In this document: positions 1-6,372 of the stretch, in pieces
Numbering within the stretch: position 1 is the first letter of the stretch
Layout: the number at the start of each line of letters is the position of its first letter
From: an uncultured Collinsella sp.
Lineage (GTDB): Bacteria; Actinomycetota; Coriobacteriia; Coriobacteriales; Coriobacteriaceae
NCBI GenBank assembly: GCA_900550785.1
Contig: URTL01000054.1
Location: forward strand, 1 to 11,788
DNA: 11,788 bases
Direction: 5' to 3'
Translations under genes and position numbers: made by a program
Notes under the pieces: generated by a model
Told to the model about the DNA's origin: nothing
What the model saw: only the letters and a program-made list of their open reading frames with translations
The model's database searches: none

Positions 1-67
1 AAAGCAGTGGCTTGAAATTGGTGCTATATTCAGCATGAGTTGTTTAATGCTAGTACGGGAGGCTGAT

Positions 68-559
68 ATGGGGCTGTTCAAGAAGAAAAACCCGCAGGAT
101 GCCTTTGATCCCGATGTGTTTACCATCACGGATACGATTTTGGACCCGCCGCGGTTTACATTTTTGCCGGCTATCTACCAGGACGCCACGCGCCGCAAGT
201 GGGCCGTGCATCAGCGCGGTGCGACCCCGAGGATTTTTGACTACGCGGATGTGCTGCAGTGCGAGATTGTCGAGACCGGAAATCCCGAGGATGTGCCGGA
301 GCTTAGCAATCGCGAACTAGCTCAGCAGATTTTGATTAATCCAGCTCAGGCTACCAAAAACAATGCTGCCAAGCGTAATATGTGCCTTGGTATGGGTGTC
401 ATCGTTGCCGTGCAAACCGGCGAGGATGAGATTTCGAAGCTTGAGATTCCGGTGACCGCGGGCGAAGTCAAGCGAGACTCCGGCCTATATCGGTCGTATC
501 GGAACGTTGCGGAGCAGATCAAAGAAGCCTTCGACGCCATGGGGCGTCCGGAGCAATGA
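68..559 (+). CDS. Small unassigned cytoplasmic protein
   Basis: This 163-residue protein is not confidently recognised. It starts with a basic stretch (MGLFKKK) and has no signal peptide or clear membrane segment. The middle (about residues 50-75, FDYADVLQCEIVE) followed by a Gly-Met rich strand (about 108-120) and a closing amphipathic helix (VAEQIKEAFDAM) resembles the C-terminal beta-rich, PH-like part of small bacterial proteins often found with DUF4428 zinc ribbons. No zinc-binding cysteine cluster is present, so this likeness is weak. The ATG at 68 is chosen over an earlier in-frame ATG at 35 because GGGAGG lies five bases upstream of it. The gene ends only 35 bases before the first regulator and may be cotranscribed with it. 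I infer no function. Confidence 0.7.
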   Translation: MGLFKKKNPQDAFDPDVFTITDTILDPPRFTFLPAIYQDATRRKWAVHQRGATPRIFDYADVLQCEIVETGNPEDVPELSNRELAQQILINPAQATKNNAAKRNMCLGMGVIVAVQTGEDEISKLEIPVTAGEVKRDSGLYRSYRNVAEQIKEAFDAMGRPEQ

Positions 560-594
560 TGTCTGCAGCATCAAGCGGTTGAGGAGCCGTGCCC

Positions 595-1362
595 ATGCCG
601 AGTGAACCATATGCGATTCCGCCCAAAGATTGCGCCTTTGAGGGCATTCTTTGGTATATCAATCATTATGACCTGCAGGGTGGCGACCGGCTGCCCGCCG
701 AGCGTGTGCTCTGTGAAGAGCTGGGCGTGTCGCGCACGGCGTTTCGTGCTGCGATCGCGCGCCTTATTTCGTGCGGAACTTTGGAAAGCCGCCGCGGTTC
801 GGGCACCTATGTGTGTCCTCCCAAACCGCTGAACATCTTTCAGGAAACATGGAACTATACGCAGGCGGTGGAGAGGGTTGGCTCAAAGTCGACCGCACGC
901 CTGGTTTGGTCCAAGGTCGTGTACGCCGATATCGATCTGGCCCAAAAGGCCCAGATCGACCTGGGCATGCCGCTTTTCTGCATTCGACGTGTGCGCGTGG
1001 TTAATGGTTCCCCGGCGTCGATTGAGACGGCCCACGTCAATCTGTCTTTGTGCCCCTCGCTTCCCGATCACGATTTTGAGCAGGAAAGCCTCTACGACGT
1101 TTTGCTCAAAGAAGGGAATGTCCATGTGACGCACGGCAAGGAGCATATTTCCATCAGCCGTCTGAACGCCGACGAGGCCAAGTTGCTGGGTGCTCAGGAG
1201 GGCACGCCGGTGTTTTACAAGGCTTCGCACGAGCGTGACGAGAACGATGGCTTTGTCGAGTATTGCAAGTCCGTGATTCTGCCGACCAAGTATCGTTTTG
1301 CCGATAACGGCGAGGCAGACGGCGTTGCGACGAAGGTAGGTGTCGAATGGCTGATGCAGTAG
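595..1362 (+). CDS. GntR-family transcription regulator with UTRA effector domain (first of a tandem pair)
   Basis: This 255-residue DNA-binding regulator has a GntR winged helix at the N-terminus (about residues 10-74): a recognition helix region ELGVSRTAFRAAIARL and a wing ending GSGTYV. A UTRA ligand-binding domain follows (about 95-240), shown by the FCIRRVRVVNG and SIETAHVNL strands and the late VFYKASHERD strand. UTRA (HutC subfamily) domains bind phosphorylated sugars or related small molecules, which loosen DNA binding. A GTG at 589 is also in frame, but GAGGAG at 581-586 fits the ATG at 595 better. Its last 16 bases overlap the start of the second regulator, so the two are translationally coupled. 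It lies just upstream of a PTS/deglycase locus carrying repeated GGTAT boxes, so control of that locus is likely but inferred. Confidence 0.9.
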   Translation: MPSEPYAIPPKDCAFEGILWYINHYDLQGGDRLPAERVLCEELGVSRTAFRAAIARLISCGTLESRRGSGTYVCPPKPLNIFQETWNYTQAVERVGSKSTARLVWSKVVYADIDLAQKAQIDLGMPLFCIRRVRVVNGSPASIETAHVNLSLCPSLPDHDFEQESLYDVLLKEGNVHVTHGKEHISISRLNADEAKLLGAQEGTPVFYKASHERDENDGFVEYCKSVILPTKYRFADNGEADGVATKVGVEWLMQ

Positions 1363-2060
1363 AAGACTTGCCGGTTTACAAACAAATTCGCCGCTGCATT
1401 GCGGAGCGAATCGAGCGCGGCGACTACCCGACGGGCTCGATGATTCCGTCCGAAAACGAGCTGGCCGAGGAGTTTGGCACGACGCGCCTGACAATCCGAA
1501 GTGCCATGGACGAGCTGGTCAAAAGTGGCCAGATTCGTCGCGTGCAGGGCAAGGGCGCCTTTGTGGGACACAAGTGGTTTGACGAGCACGAACGCAAGGG
1601 CGGCTTCCGTCAGTCGGTTCTGGCGTCGGGCGCGACGCCGTCGGTGCGCATTCTGGCGCGCTCCAAACGCTACGCCGGCCCGTATTACGCCGACCTGTTT
1701 GGCATCGCCGAGGACGATCTGCTTTACTCGGTGCGCCGTCTCAACTGCATTGATGGGGAGCCCGTGTCGATTGAGATGACGCTGATTCCGTGTCTGCTGT
1801 TTCCGGGCATCGAAGACGTGGACATTTCGGTCTTCAGCCTGTTCGAGACCTACGACATGTTGGGGCGCAAACCGGACAAGTCGATTGAGAAACTCGATAT
1901 TGAAGCGCTGGGCGCACGCGATGCGAGTTTGCTCAATCTTGAGCCGGGCGACCTGGCGCTCGTACTGGAATGCATGACCTATGACTCGAGTGGGCAGGCG
2001 ATCGAGCATGGCAAGTCTTTTAACCGCGGTGATGCCGGCGGATATACCTACAACTATTAG
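1347..2060 (+). CDS. GntR-family transcription regulator with UTRA domain (FrlR-like, second of pair)
   Basis: This 237-residue HutC-type regulator opens with LPVYKQIRRCIAERI, the classic first helix of GntR proteins. It continues through the helix-turn-helix SENELAEEFGTTRLTIRSAM (about residues 35-54) and a wing RRVQGKGAFV (64-73). The C-terminal UTRA domain (about 85-232) is marked by LLYSVRRLNCIDGEPVSIE and LALVLECMTYDSSG. E. coli FrlR, the fructoselysine operon regulator, belongs to the same family, which fits the deglycase and epimerase downstream. AAGGTAGG six bases upstream supports the ATG at 1347, inside the end of the preceding gene. The two regulators are clearly diverged from each other, so they probably bind different effectors, different sites, or act as a hetero-pair. 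A hairpin terminator follows directly. Confidence 0.9.
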   Translation: MADAVEDLPVYKQIRRCIAERIERGDYPTGSMIPSENELAEEFGTTRLTIRSAMDELVKSGQIRRVQGKGAFVGHKWFDEHERKGGFRQSVLASGATPSVRILARSKRYAGPYYADLFGIAEDDLLYSVRRLNCIDGEPVSIEMTLIPCLLFPGIEDVDISVFSLFETYDMLGRKPDKSIEKLDIEALGARDASLLNLEPGDLALVLECMTYDSSGQAIEHGKSFNRGDAGGYTYNY

Positions 2061-2066
2061 CGTCTA

Positions 2067-2102
2067 GAGCATCCTCGTGCACGGCGGGGTGCTCATTTTT
2101 TT
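2067..2102 (+). terminator. Rho-independent terminator after the regulator pair
   Basis: GAGCATCC (2067-2074) pairs with GGGTGCTC (2087-2094), with one G-U pair, and is followed by a run of seven T (2096-2102). It separates the regulator genes from the sugar-amine locus. Confidence 0.85.
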
Positions 2103-2176
2103 ACGGACATGTGTCGCATGACCGATGAACGGCAAAAACTGACCGTCTACCGAGAGGGGAGGATGAAATCAAAAAA

Positions 2177-2224
2177 TCGGTATTAAAAACGGCTAACCTG
2201 TAATCGTTCACTGGTATTAAGAAC
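2177..2224 (+). promoter_or_regulatory. Paired GGTATTAA operator boxes and likely promoter of the SIS1-EIIA-EIIB unit
   Basis: Two direct copies of GGTATTAANAAC lie at 2179-2190 and 2213-2224, 34 bp apart, in an AT-rich island between the terminator and the first SIS gene. The same box pair recurs ahead of the EIIC and SIS2 genes. A possible -10 (TGTAAT, 2199-2204) sits between the boxes, but unlike at the other two sites it does not touch the downstream box, so the promoter position is uncertain here. The TGGTAT core resembles half-sites of NagR/HutC-type GntR operators, which is known family behaviour; binding by the neighbouring regulators is inferred. Confidence 0.65.
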
Positions 2225-2336
2225 CTTTGAATTGTTGAGCTTGGGGCCAAGATGTCCACAAGGTTAAGCGGCGAGACGGGGCGGCAAGCCTGTCCATTCC
2301 GTGCGACAATTCAAACTGCTCGTGAAAGGAGCGGGA

Positions 2337-3398
2337 ATGAAGGAGACCGAGAAGATCGAGATCATGCACTTCGACCAGGAGGGCTACCTCGAGGACGGCA
2401 GGAACGTCTACGAGGCCGGCAAGAAGATGACCGCCCTGGCCGACCGCGTGCACGAGGAGGGCTACGACGCCGTCTTCCTGATGGGCGTCGGCGGCACCTG
2501 GGACGAGTTCATGCAGCTCGAGTACCTCATGAACAAGTTCGGCGACCGCGACCTCGAGGTCTACCTGATCCACGCCGCCGAGTGGAACGTCATGGGCCAC
2601 AAGCGCATGACCGACAGGTCCGTCGTGCTGACCGCCTCCGAGTCCGGCACCACCCCCGAGGTGCTCGAGGCCGTCGGCAAGATGAGGGAGATGGGCGTGC
2701 GCGTCTTCGCCATGACCAACCCCGAGGGCAAGATCGGGCAGGCCGTGGGCGCCGAGAACTGCGTCATGATGGCCTCCGACCACGGCGCCGGCGGCTGCGA
2801 GAAGGGCTACTACCTCGCCGACTGCTTCGGCCTGCGCCTGCTCAACCGCCGCGGCTGCTTCCCCAAGTTCGACCTGTTCATCGAGCAGACGAAGGACGTC
2901 TGGAAGGACATGCTCGACATCCGCAAGCGCTTCGAGCCGCGCGCCGAGGAGCTCGCCAGGAAGTACGCGCTGGCCGACTACACCATGTTCATCGGCTCGG
3001 GCGCGCTGTGGGGCGAGACCATCCTGTACTCCATGTGCCTGCTCGAGGAGATGCAGTGGAAGCGCATCCGCCACATCACCTCGCACGACTTCTTCCACGG
3101 CACGCTCGAGCTGCTCGAGCCCGGCGTCCCGGTGTTCCTGTTCATGGGAGAGGACGAGTGCCGCGCCCTCGACGAGCGCGTCCGCGCCTTCCTCACCAGC
3201 GGCGTGACCGGCGACGAGGACTACGTCATCATCGACACCGCCGAGTACGCGATCCCGGGCCTGGACGACGACTTCCGCGTCATCGTGTCCCCCTGGATCC
3301 TGTCCGTGCTGACCACCGACCGCCTCGCGCGCAACTACGAGCTGGTCACCAAGCACAACCTCAAGTACCGCCGCTACTACCACCAGTTCGACTACTAA
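2337..3398 (+). CDS. FrlB-like SIS-domain sugar-amine-6-phosphate deglycase, copy 1
   Basis: This 353-residue protein probably splits a fructosyl-amine 6-phosphate (such as fructoselysine-6-P) into glucose-6-phosphate and the free amine in the cytoplasm. It has two SIS modules: the first (about residues 35-165) carries MGVGGTWDE and the phosphate loop TASESGTT (99-106), the second (about 205-335) carries FIGSGALWGE. Glu238 and His254, sixteen residues apart, match the catalytic Glu/His pair known in FraB-type deglycases and GlmS. The ending HNLKYRRYYHQFDY closely resembles the E. coli FrlB tail. One difference is SHDFFHGTLE where FrlB has SGEFRHGPLE. AAGGAG upstream supports ATG 2337; a GTG at 2301 is open but absent before copy 2. 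All sense codons except one GGA end in G or C, unlike the neighbours. The DNA reads as identical to 7486-8547. It leads the unit with EIIA and EIIB. Confidence 0.88.
   Translation: MKETEKIEIMHFDQEGYLEDGRNVYEAGKKMTALADRVHEEGYDAVFLMGVGGTWDEFMQLEYLMNKFGDRDLEVYLIHAAEWNVMGHKRMTDRSVVLTASESGTTPEVLEAVGKMREMGVRVFAMTNPEGKIGQAVGAENCVMMASDHGAGGCEKGYYLADCFGLRLLNRRGCFPKFDLFIEQTKDVWKDMLDIRKRFEPRAEELARKYALADYTMFIGSGALWGETILYSMCLLEEMQWKRIRHITSHDFFHGTLELLEPGVPVFLFMGEDECRALDERVRAFLTSGVTGDEDYVIIDTAEYAIPGLDDDFRVIVSPWILSVLTTDRLARNYELVTKHNLKYRRYYHQFDY
2337..3398 (+). repeat. Perfect 1062-bp direct repeat, left copy
   Basis: The left copy of the direct repeat consists of exactly the SIS coding sequence. Its partner is at 7486-8547, an offset of 5149 bases. 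No terminal inverted repeats, target-site duplications or transposase accompany it. Confidence 0.9.
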
Positions 3399-3419
3399 TT
3401 CCATTTGGGGGAAACCGCA

Positions 3420-3839
3420 ATGAGGCAATACATCTTTGCCAGCCACGCGCATTTTGCGACCGGCATCAAAGAGAGCACCGAGCTGCTCTCGGGCGCGCGC
3501 GATAACGTCCACGACCTGTCGATGTTTGTCGACGGCCGCACCGACGTCGCCGAGGAGGCCGCCAAGCTCCTGGCGACCTTCGACCCCGCCGACGACGTAA
3601 TCGTGTGCACCGACCTGTTTGGCGGCAGCGTCAACAACGAGTTCACCAAGATCGTCCAGACGCGCCCCAACACCTACCTGGTTGCCAACATGAATCTGCC
3701 GCTGCTGATCCAGCTGCTCTTTTCGGACCAGGAGGCTCCCGCCGATCAGGTTATCCGCGAGATCCTCGCGGCTGACGACACGCGCGTCAAGTTTGTCAAC
3801 GACCTGCTGACCGATGCGGACGACGAGGAAGAGTTCTAG
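3420..3839 (+). CDS. PTS mannose/fructose-family EIIA component
   Basis: This 139-residue cytoplasmic phosphocarrier takes phosphate from HPr and passes it to EIIB. His9, in the N-terminal ASHAHFATGI segment, aligns with the phosphorylated histidine of EIIA-Man (His10 in E. coli ManX). The TDLFGGSVNN segment (about residues 60-69) matches the conserved DLFGG(T/S)PxN signature. The C-terminus is very acidic (DADDEEEF). The ATG at 3420 is chosen over an in-frame TTG at 3405 because the GGGGGA ribosome site sits between them. The gene follows the first SIS gene after 21 bases and precedes EIIB, so the three are probably cotranscribed. EI and HPr are not in the window. Family assignment is firm; substrate is inferred from the neighbours. 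Confidence 0.93.
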   Translation: MRQYIFASHAHFATGIKESTELLSGARDNVHDLSMFVDGRTDVAEEAAKLLATFDPADDVIVCTDLFGGSVNNEFTKIVQTRPNTYLVANMNLPLLIQLLFSDQEAPADQVIREILAADDTRVKFVNDLLTDADDEEEF

Positions 3840-3860
3840 TCACCGCCTGCTATTAATGGG

Positions 3861-3874
3861 GCCGGGTTTCCGGC
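3861..3874 (+). other. Small GC hairpin between EIIA and EIIB
   Basis: GCCGG and CCGGC enclose a four-base loop and no T-run follows. It is more likely an intercistronic RNA structure affecting stability or translation than a terminator. Function is not known. Confidence 0.35.
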
Positions 3875-3896
3875 ATGAGACCTTTGGGGGTCAATC

Positions 3897-4379
3897 ATGA
3901 TTCAACTGCTTCGCGTCGACCATCGTCTGCTTCATGGCCAGGTGGCCGTCTCTTGGGTCCAGGGCTTGGGCTCCGACTGCATCTTCTGCGTTGGCGACAA
4001 GGTTGCCAACGATCCCGTCTGGAAGACTACGCTCAAGATGGGAAAGCCGGCCAACGTCAAGCTCGTCATCAAGGACATGGAGCACGCCATCGAGGCCATC
4101 AACTCCGGTGTTACCGATAAGTACAAGATGATCATCTGCGTCGCCAGCATCGCCGAGGCCAAGCAGCTTGTCGACGGCTGCCCGCAGATCACCTCCATCA
4201 ACCTGGGCAACACCAAGTCCAAGGACGAGCAGCGTCCCGATGCCCGTAAGATCTCCCGCCAGATCTTTGTGACTGCTGCCGAGGAAGAGGACATTCGTGA
4301 GCTCGTCGGCCGCGGTGTCGAGGTCGAGATTCGCGCTCTGGCCGACGACCCCAAGGTCGATGCCCTAAGCGCCCTCTAA
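3897..4379 (+). CDS. PTS mannose/fructose/sorbose-family EIIB component
   Basis: This 160-residue cytoplasmic phosphocarrier transfers phosphate from EIIA to the incoming sugar. It opens with LLRVDHRLLHGQVAVSW, the hallmark EIIB-Man sequence, in which His13 (RLLHGQV) matches the phosphorylated histidine. The LGNTKS segment (about residues 102-107) and the FVTAAEEEDI stretch near the C-terminus also fit the family, and the length is typical. It starts at ATG 3897 behind TTTGGGGG. A strong GC hairpin follows the stop, so the EIIC/EIID genes appear to belong to a separate transcript with their own promoter. Splitting the A/B and C/D parts of one transporter between two promoters is less usual than a single operon. 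Confidence 0.95.
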   Translation: MIQLLRVDHRLLHGQVAVSWVQGLGSDCIFCVGDKVANDPVWKTTLKMGKPANVKLVIKDMEHAIEAINSGVTDKYKMIICVASIAEAKQLVDGCPQITSINLGNTKSKDEQRPDARKISRQIFVTAAEEEDIRELVGRGVEVEIRALADDPKVDALSAL

Positions 4380-4386
4380 TTGGGAA

Positions 4387-4423
4387 CCACGGGCGGCGCG
4401 CACGGCGCCGCCCCTATTCGTGG
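4387..4423 (+). terminator. GC-rich hairpin after EIIB, possible weak terminator
   Basis: GGGCGGCGC (4391-4399) pairs perfectly with GCGCCGCCC (4405-4413) around a five-base loop, and CCACG/CGTGG flank it. There is no clean T-run, so termination may be partial; the new promoter at 4492 fits a transcript boundary here. Confidence 0.5.
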
Positions 4424-4491
4424 GCGTACCGGATAAACGCTTTACCCGTTACCCCCATCTACCGTTCACCGGGAGTACACGCCCGTTGAGC

Positions 4492-4538
4492 GATTGGTAT
4501 TAAATAGTTTTCTCATGACTATATAATTGGTATCAAAT
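4492..4538 (+). promoter_or_regulatory. Promoter and paired operator boxes for the EIIC-EIID-epimerase unit
   Basis: ATTGGTATTAAAT (4493-4505) and AATTGGTATCAAAT (4525-4538) lie 33 bp apart. A perfect -10 hexamer TATAAT (4522-4527) abuts the downstream box, so a bound protein there would cover the transcription start. The -35 region is weak and would fall inside the upstream box. TTGGTATCAA is an imperfect palindrome. The same arrangement stands before the second SIS gene. About 135 bases of untranslated leader precede the EIIC start. Confidence 0.72.
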
Positions 4539-4673
4539 CATTTGCACCGGTTTAGGTGTTAACAGCACACCGGTACAAGCTGGATCTGTCTAGGCGATTG
4601 TCGGCATGGAAAAGGGCGCGCTGACAAGTCGGGAATCGCCGCGCGGATCCAAGAGGGATCAAAGGGAGGAACA

Positions 4674-5447
4674 ATGCTTGTTCAAGCGATCCTCATCGGA
4701 CTTATCGCTGCCTTCGGTAAGCTCGATTATCAGCTCGGTACGCTCTATGCGTTCCGCCCGATCGTTCTGTGCCCGCTCGTCGGCATAGTCCTCGGGGACC
4801 TGCAGTCCGGCCTCGCCATCGGTGCGAGCCTCGAGCTGCTCTTCATGGGTTCAATCTCCATCGGCGCTTACGTGCCGCCCGATGAGTGTATTGGCGGTGT
4901 GCTCGCCTGCGCCTTCGCTATTCAGCTGGGTCAGAGCACCGAGGCCGCTATCGCGCTCGCGATGCCCATCGCCACTCTGTGCCTGGCCATTAAGAACGTC
5001 GTCAACGCCGGTATGCCCCTTCTGGTCGACCGTGCCGACGTCTTTGCCAGCAAGGGTAACCTCAAGGGTATCTACGCTATGCACTGGATTATCGGTCTCG
5101 TGATTGTCGTCCTGGCCTTTATCCTGTGCTCGGTCTCCTTCTATCTGGGTGCCGACGCCGTTCAGGGCCTGCTCGACTTCATCCCGACGTTCGTCCTCGA
5201 TGGCTTTGGCGTCGCAGCCAACATCCTGCCTGCCATGGGCTTCGCCATGCTCGGCCGTCTGGTGCTTACCAAGCAGCTCGTGCCGTTCTACTTCCTGGGC
5301 TTCCTGCTGTGCTCCTATGCCAACGTGCCCGTCCTCGGCGTCGCCCTGATCGCAATCATCATCGGCATCGACAAGTACGACCTGCTGGGCCTTGGTGGCG
5401 CCCAGTCCCAGCTTTCTGTGGAAGGGGATGAGGACGATGACTTCTAA
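4674..5447 (+). CDS. PTS mannose/fructose/sorbose-family EIIC membrane component
   Basis: This 257-residue integral membrane protein forms the substrate channel with EIID. It has several long hydrophobic segments (roughly residues 3-15, 29-60, 77-112, 137-158, 177-198, 203-232). The conserved motif ELLFMGSISIGAYVPPD (54-70) is typical of EIIC-Man. It starts at ATG 4674 with AAGGGAGGAA directly upstream. The tail is hydrophilic and very acidic (EGDEDDDF), and its coding end overlaps the EIID start by 11 bases, which points to coupled translation. Length and motif order match the family. The gene heads its own transcription unit behind the box pair at 4492. Substrate specificity cannot be read from the sequence; a fructosyl-amine is inferred from the deglycase and epimerase. 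Confidence 0.95.
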   Translation: MLVQAILIGLIAAFGKLDYQLGTLYAFRPIVLCPLVGIVLGDLQSGLAIGASLELLFMGSISIGAYVPPDECIGGVLACAFAIQLGQSTEAAIALAMPIATLCLAIKNVVNAGMPLLVDRADVFASKGNLKGIYAMHWIIGLVIVVLAFILCSVSFYLGADAVQGLLDFIPTFVLDGFGVAANILPAMGFAMLGRLVLTKQLVPFYFLGFLLCSYANVPVLGVALIAIIIGIDKYDLLGLGGAQSQLSVEGDEDDDF

Positions 5448-6261
5448 TTCCGAGAACCAGATTACTCGCTCCGACCTCATTAAGAGCGCCGTGAACACCG
5501 GCGCCCTGGGCATGGAATTCTCCTGGACCTACTACAAGCAGATGAACATTGCCTTCTGCCTGATGGTCGCCAACATGCTCAAGAAGATCTATGCCGGCCG
5601 CCCCGATGATTACGCCGAGGCCCTGCATCGTCACAGCGCATTCTTCAACATCACCCCGCAGCTCGCTCCCTTCGTGGGTGGCATCGCGATGGCCATGGAA
5701 GAAAAGGTCGCTCGTGGCGAGGTTGAGCCCGAGAGCGTCAACGACATCAAGGCCGCCCTCATGGGTCCGCTTTCCGGCCTGGGTGACTCCTTCTTCCTGT
5801 CCACCCTGCGCGTCGTCGCCGCTGCCGTGGGCATCAGCCTGTGCCAGGCCGGCAACGTCTTTGGCCCCATCGCCTTCCTGCTCGTCTACAACATCCCGGC
5901 GTTCCTGATTCGTATCTTTGGCGCTATCAAGGGTTATGAGCTAGGCATTGGCTTCCTCGACGAGGCTCAGAAGACCGGCCTGATGCAAAAGATCATGGCC
6001 TGCGTCGGCATTGTCGGCGTCATGGTCGTCGGCGCCATGAGCAAGGACATGTTCTGGGCTTCGTTGCCCATCGCCATTGGTCAGGGCGACTCCGCCCAGA
6101 CTCTCCAGGACATCCTGGACGGCATCATGCCCGGTATGCTCGGTATGGCCGCCTTCTGGCTCTACTACTGGCTGCTCTCCAAGAAGATCAACCCGATGGT
6201 CCTGATCCTCTGCACCATGGTCGTGGGCATCATCGGCGCTTACTTTGGCGTGCTTGCCTAA
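5437..6261 (+). CDS. PTS mannose/fructose/sorbose-family EIID membrane component
   Basis: This 274-residue membrane subunit partners EIIC. The EIID hallmarks are present: GMEFSWTYYKQMNIAFCLM (about residues 25-43), HSAFFNITPQLAPFVGGIAM (66-85) and KAALMGPLSGLGDSFF (105-120). The C-terminal half has hydrophobic spans at about 122-165, 189-207 and 225-273. ATG 5437 is preferred over in-frame starts at 5392 and 5428 because the GGGG of GAAGGGG lies nine bases upstream of it. It overlaps the EIIC end by 11 bases. A hairpin with a T-run follows, before the epimerase gene, so EIID may often be the last gene of the transcript. Confidence 0.95.
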   Translation: MTSNSENQITRSDLIKSAVNTGALGMEFSWTYYKQMNIAFCLMVANMLKKIYAGRPDDYAEALHRHSAFFNITPQLAPFVGGIAMAMEEKVARGEVEPESVNDIKAALMGPLSGLGDSFFLSTLRVVAAAVGISLCQAGNVFGPIAFLLVYNIPAFLIRIFGAIKGYELGIGFLDEAQKTGLMQKIMACVGIVGVMVVGAMSKDMFWASLPIAIGQGDSAQTLQDILDGIMPGMLGMAAFWLYYWLLSKKINPMVLILCTMVVGIIGAYFGVLA

Positions 6262-6309
6262 TATGTTCGAATCGCGCTTCCATCGCGTCTAACGGTTGCG
6301 TCGATCTTT

Positions 6310-6346
6310 GGGGGCTTGTCGCATCTGCGGCGGCCCCCTGTTTTTT
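6310..6346 (+). terminator. Terminator-like hairpin between EIID and the epimerase gene
   Basis: GGGGGC (6310-6315) pairs with GCCCCC (6333-6338), with further partial pairing inside, followed by TG and six T (6341-6346). It lies only 27 bases before the epimerase start and no clear promoter is visible after it. It may act as a leaky terminator that lowers epimerase expression relative to EIIC and EIID. Confidence 0.75.
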
Positions 6347-6372
6347 AAAACTCCGTACGAAAGGGGAGGGCT

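Noticed and set aside
11..30. Promoter at the window start (TTGAAA and TATATT)
   Set aside because: The two hexamers are only seven bases apart, too close to work as -35 and -10, and the upstream sequence is missing.
2164..2187. Seven-codon ORF (MKSKNRY) behind a GAGGGGAGG run, considered as a leader peptide
   Set aside because: The ribosome-site match abuts the ATG with no spacing, the ORF runs into the operator box, and it lies upstream of the probable transcription start.
2301..2336. GTG-started N-terminal extension of SIS1
   Set aside because: It is not present before copy 2, where identity begins exactly at the ATG, and AAGGAG is properly spaced for ATG 2337.
2252..3505. 417-codon + strand frame overlapping SIS1, very rich in Arg
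   Set aside because: It is a frame shadow of the GC-rich SIS gene. The SIS frame has clear family motifs and a good ribosome site.
2217..3512. 431-codon open frame on the - strand opposite SIS1 (and the matching one at 7399-8643)
   Set aside because: It is a by-product of the near-total G/C-ending codons of the SIS genes. The translation is a low-complexity Val/Leu/Ala/Glu string with no recognisable domain or ribosome site.
4606..4788. 60-codon ORF in the EIIC leader
   Set aside because: It overlaps the EIIC start in another frame, has no clear ribosome site and yields a low-information Ser/Arg-rich product.
5392..5436. Longer EIID start inside EIIC
   Set aside because: It would add residues not typical of EIID. 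ATG 5437 has better ribosome-site spacing and the usual short overlap.
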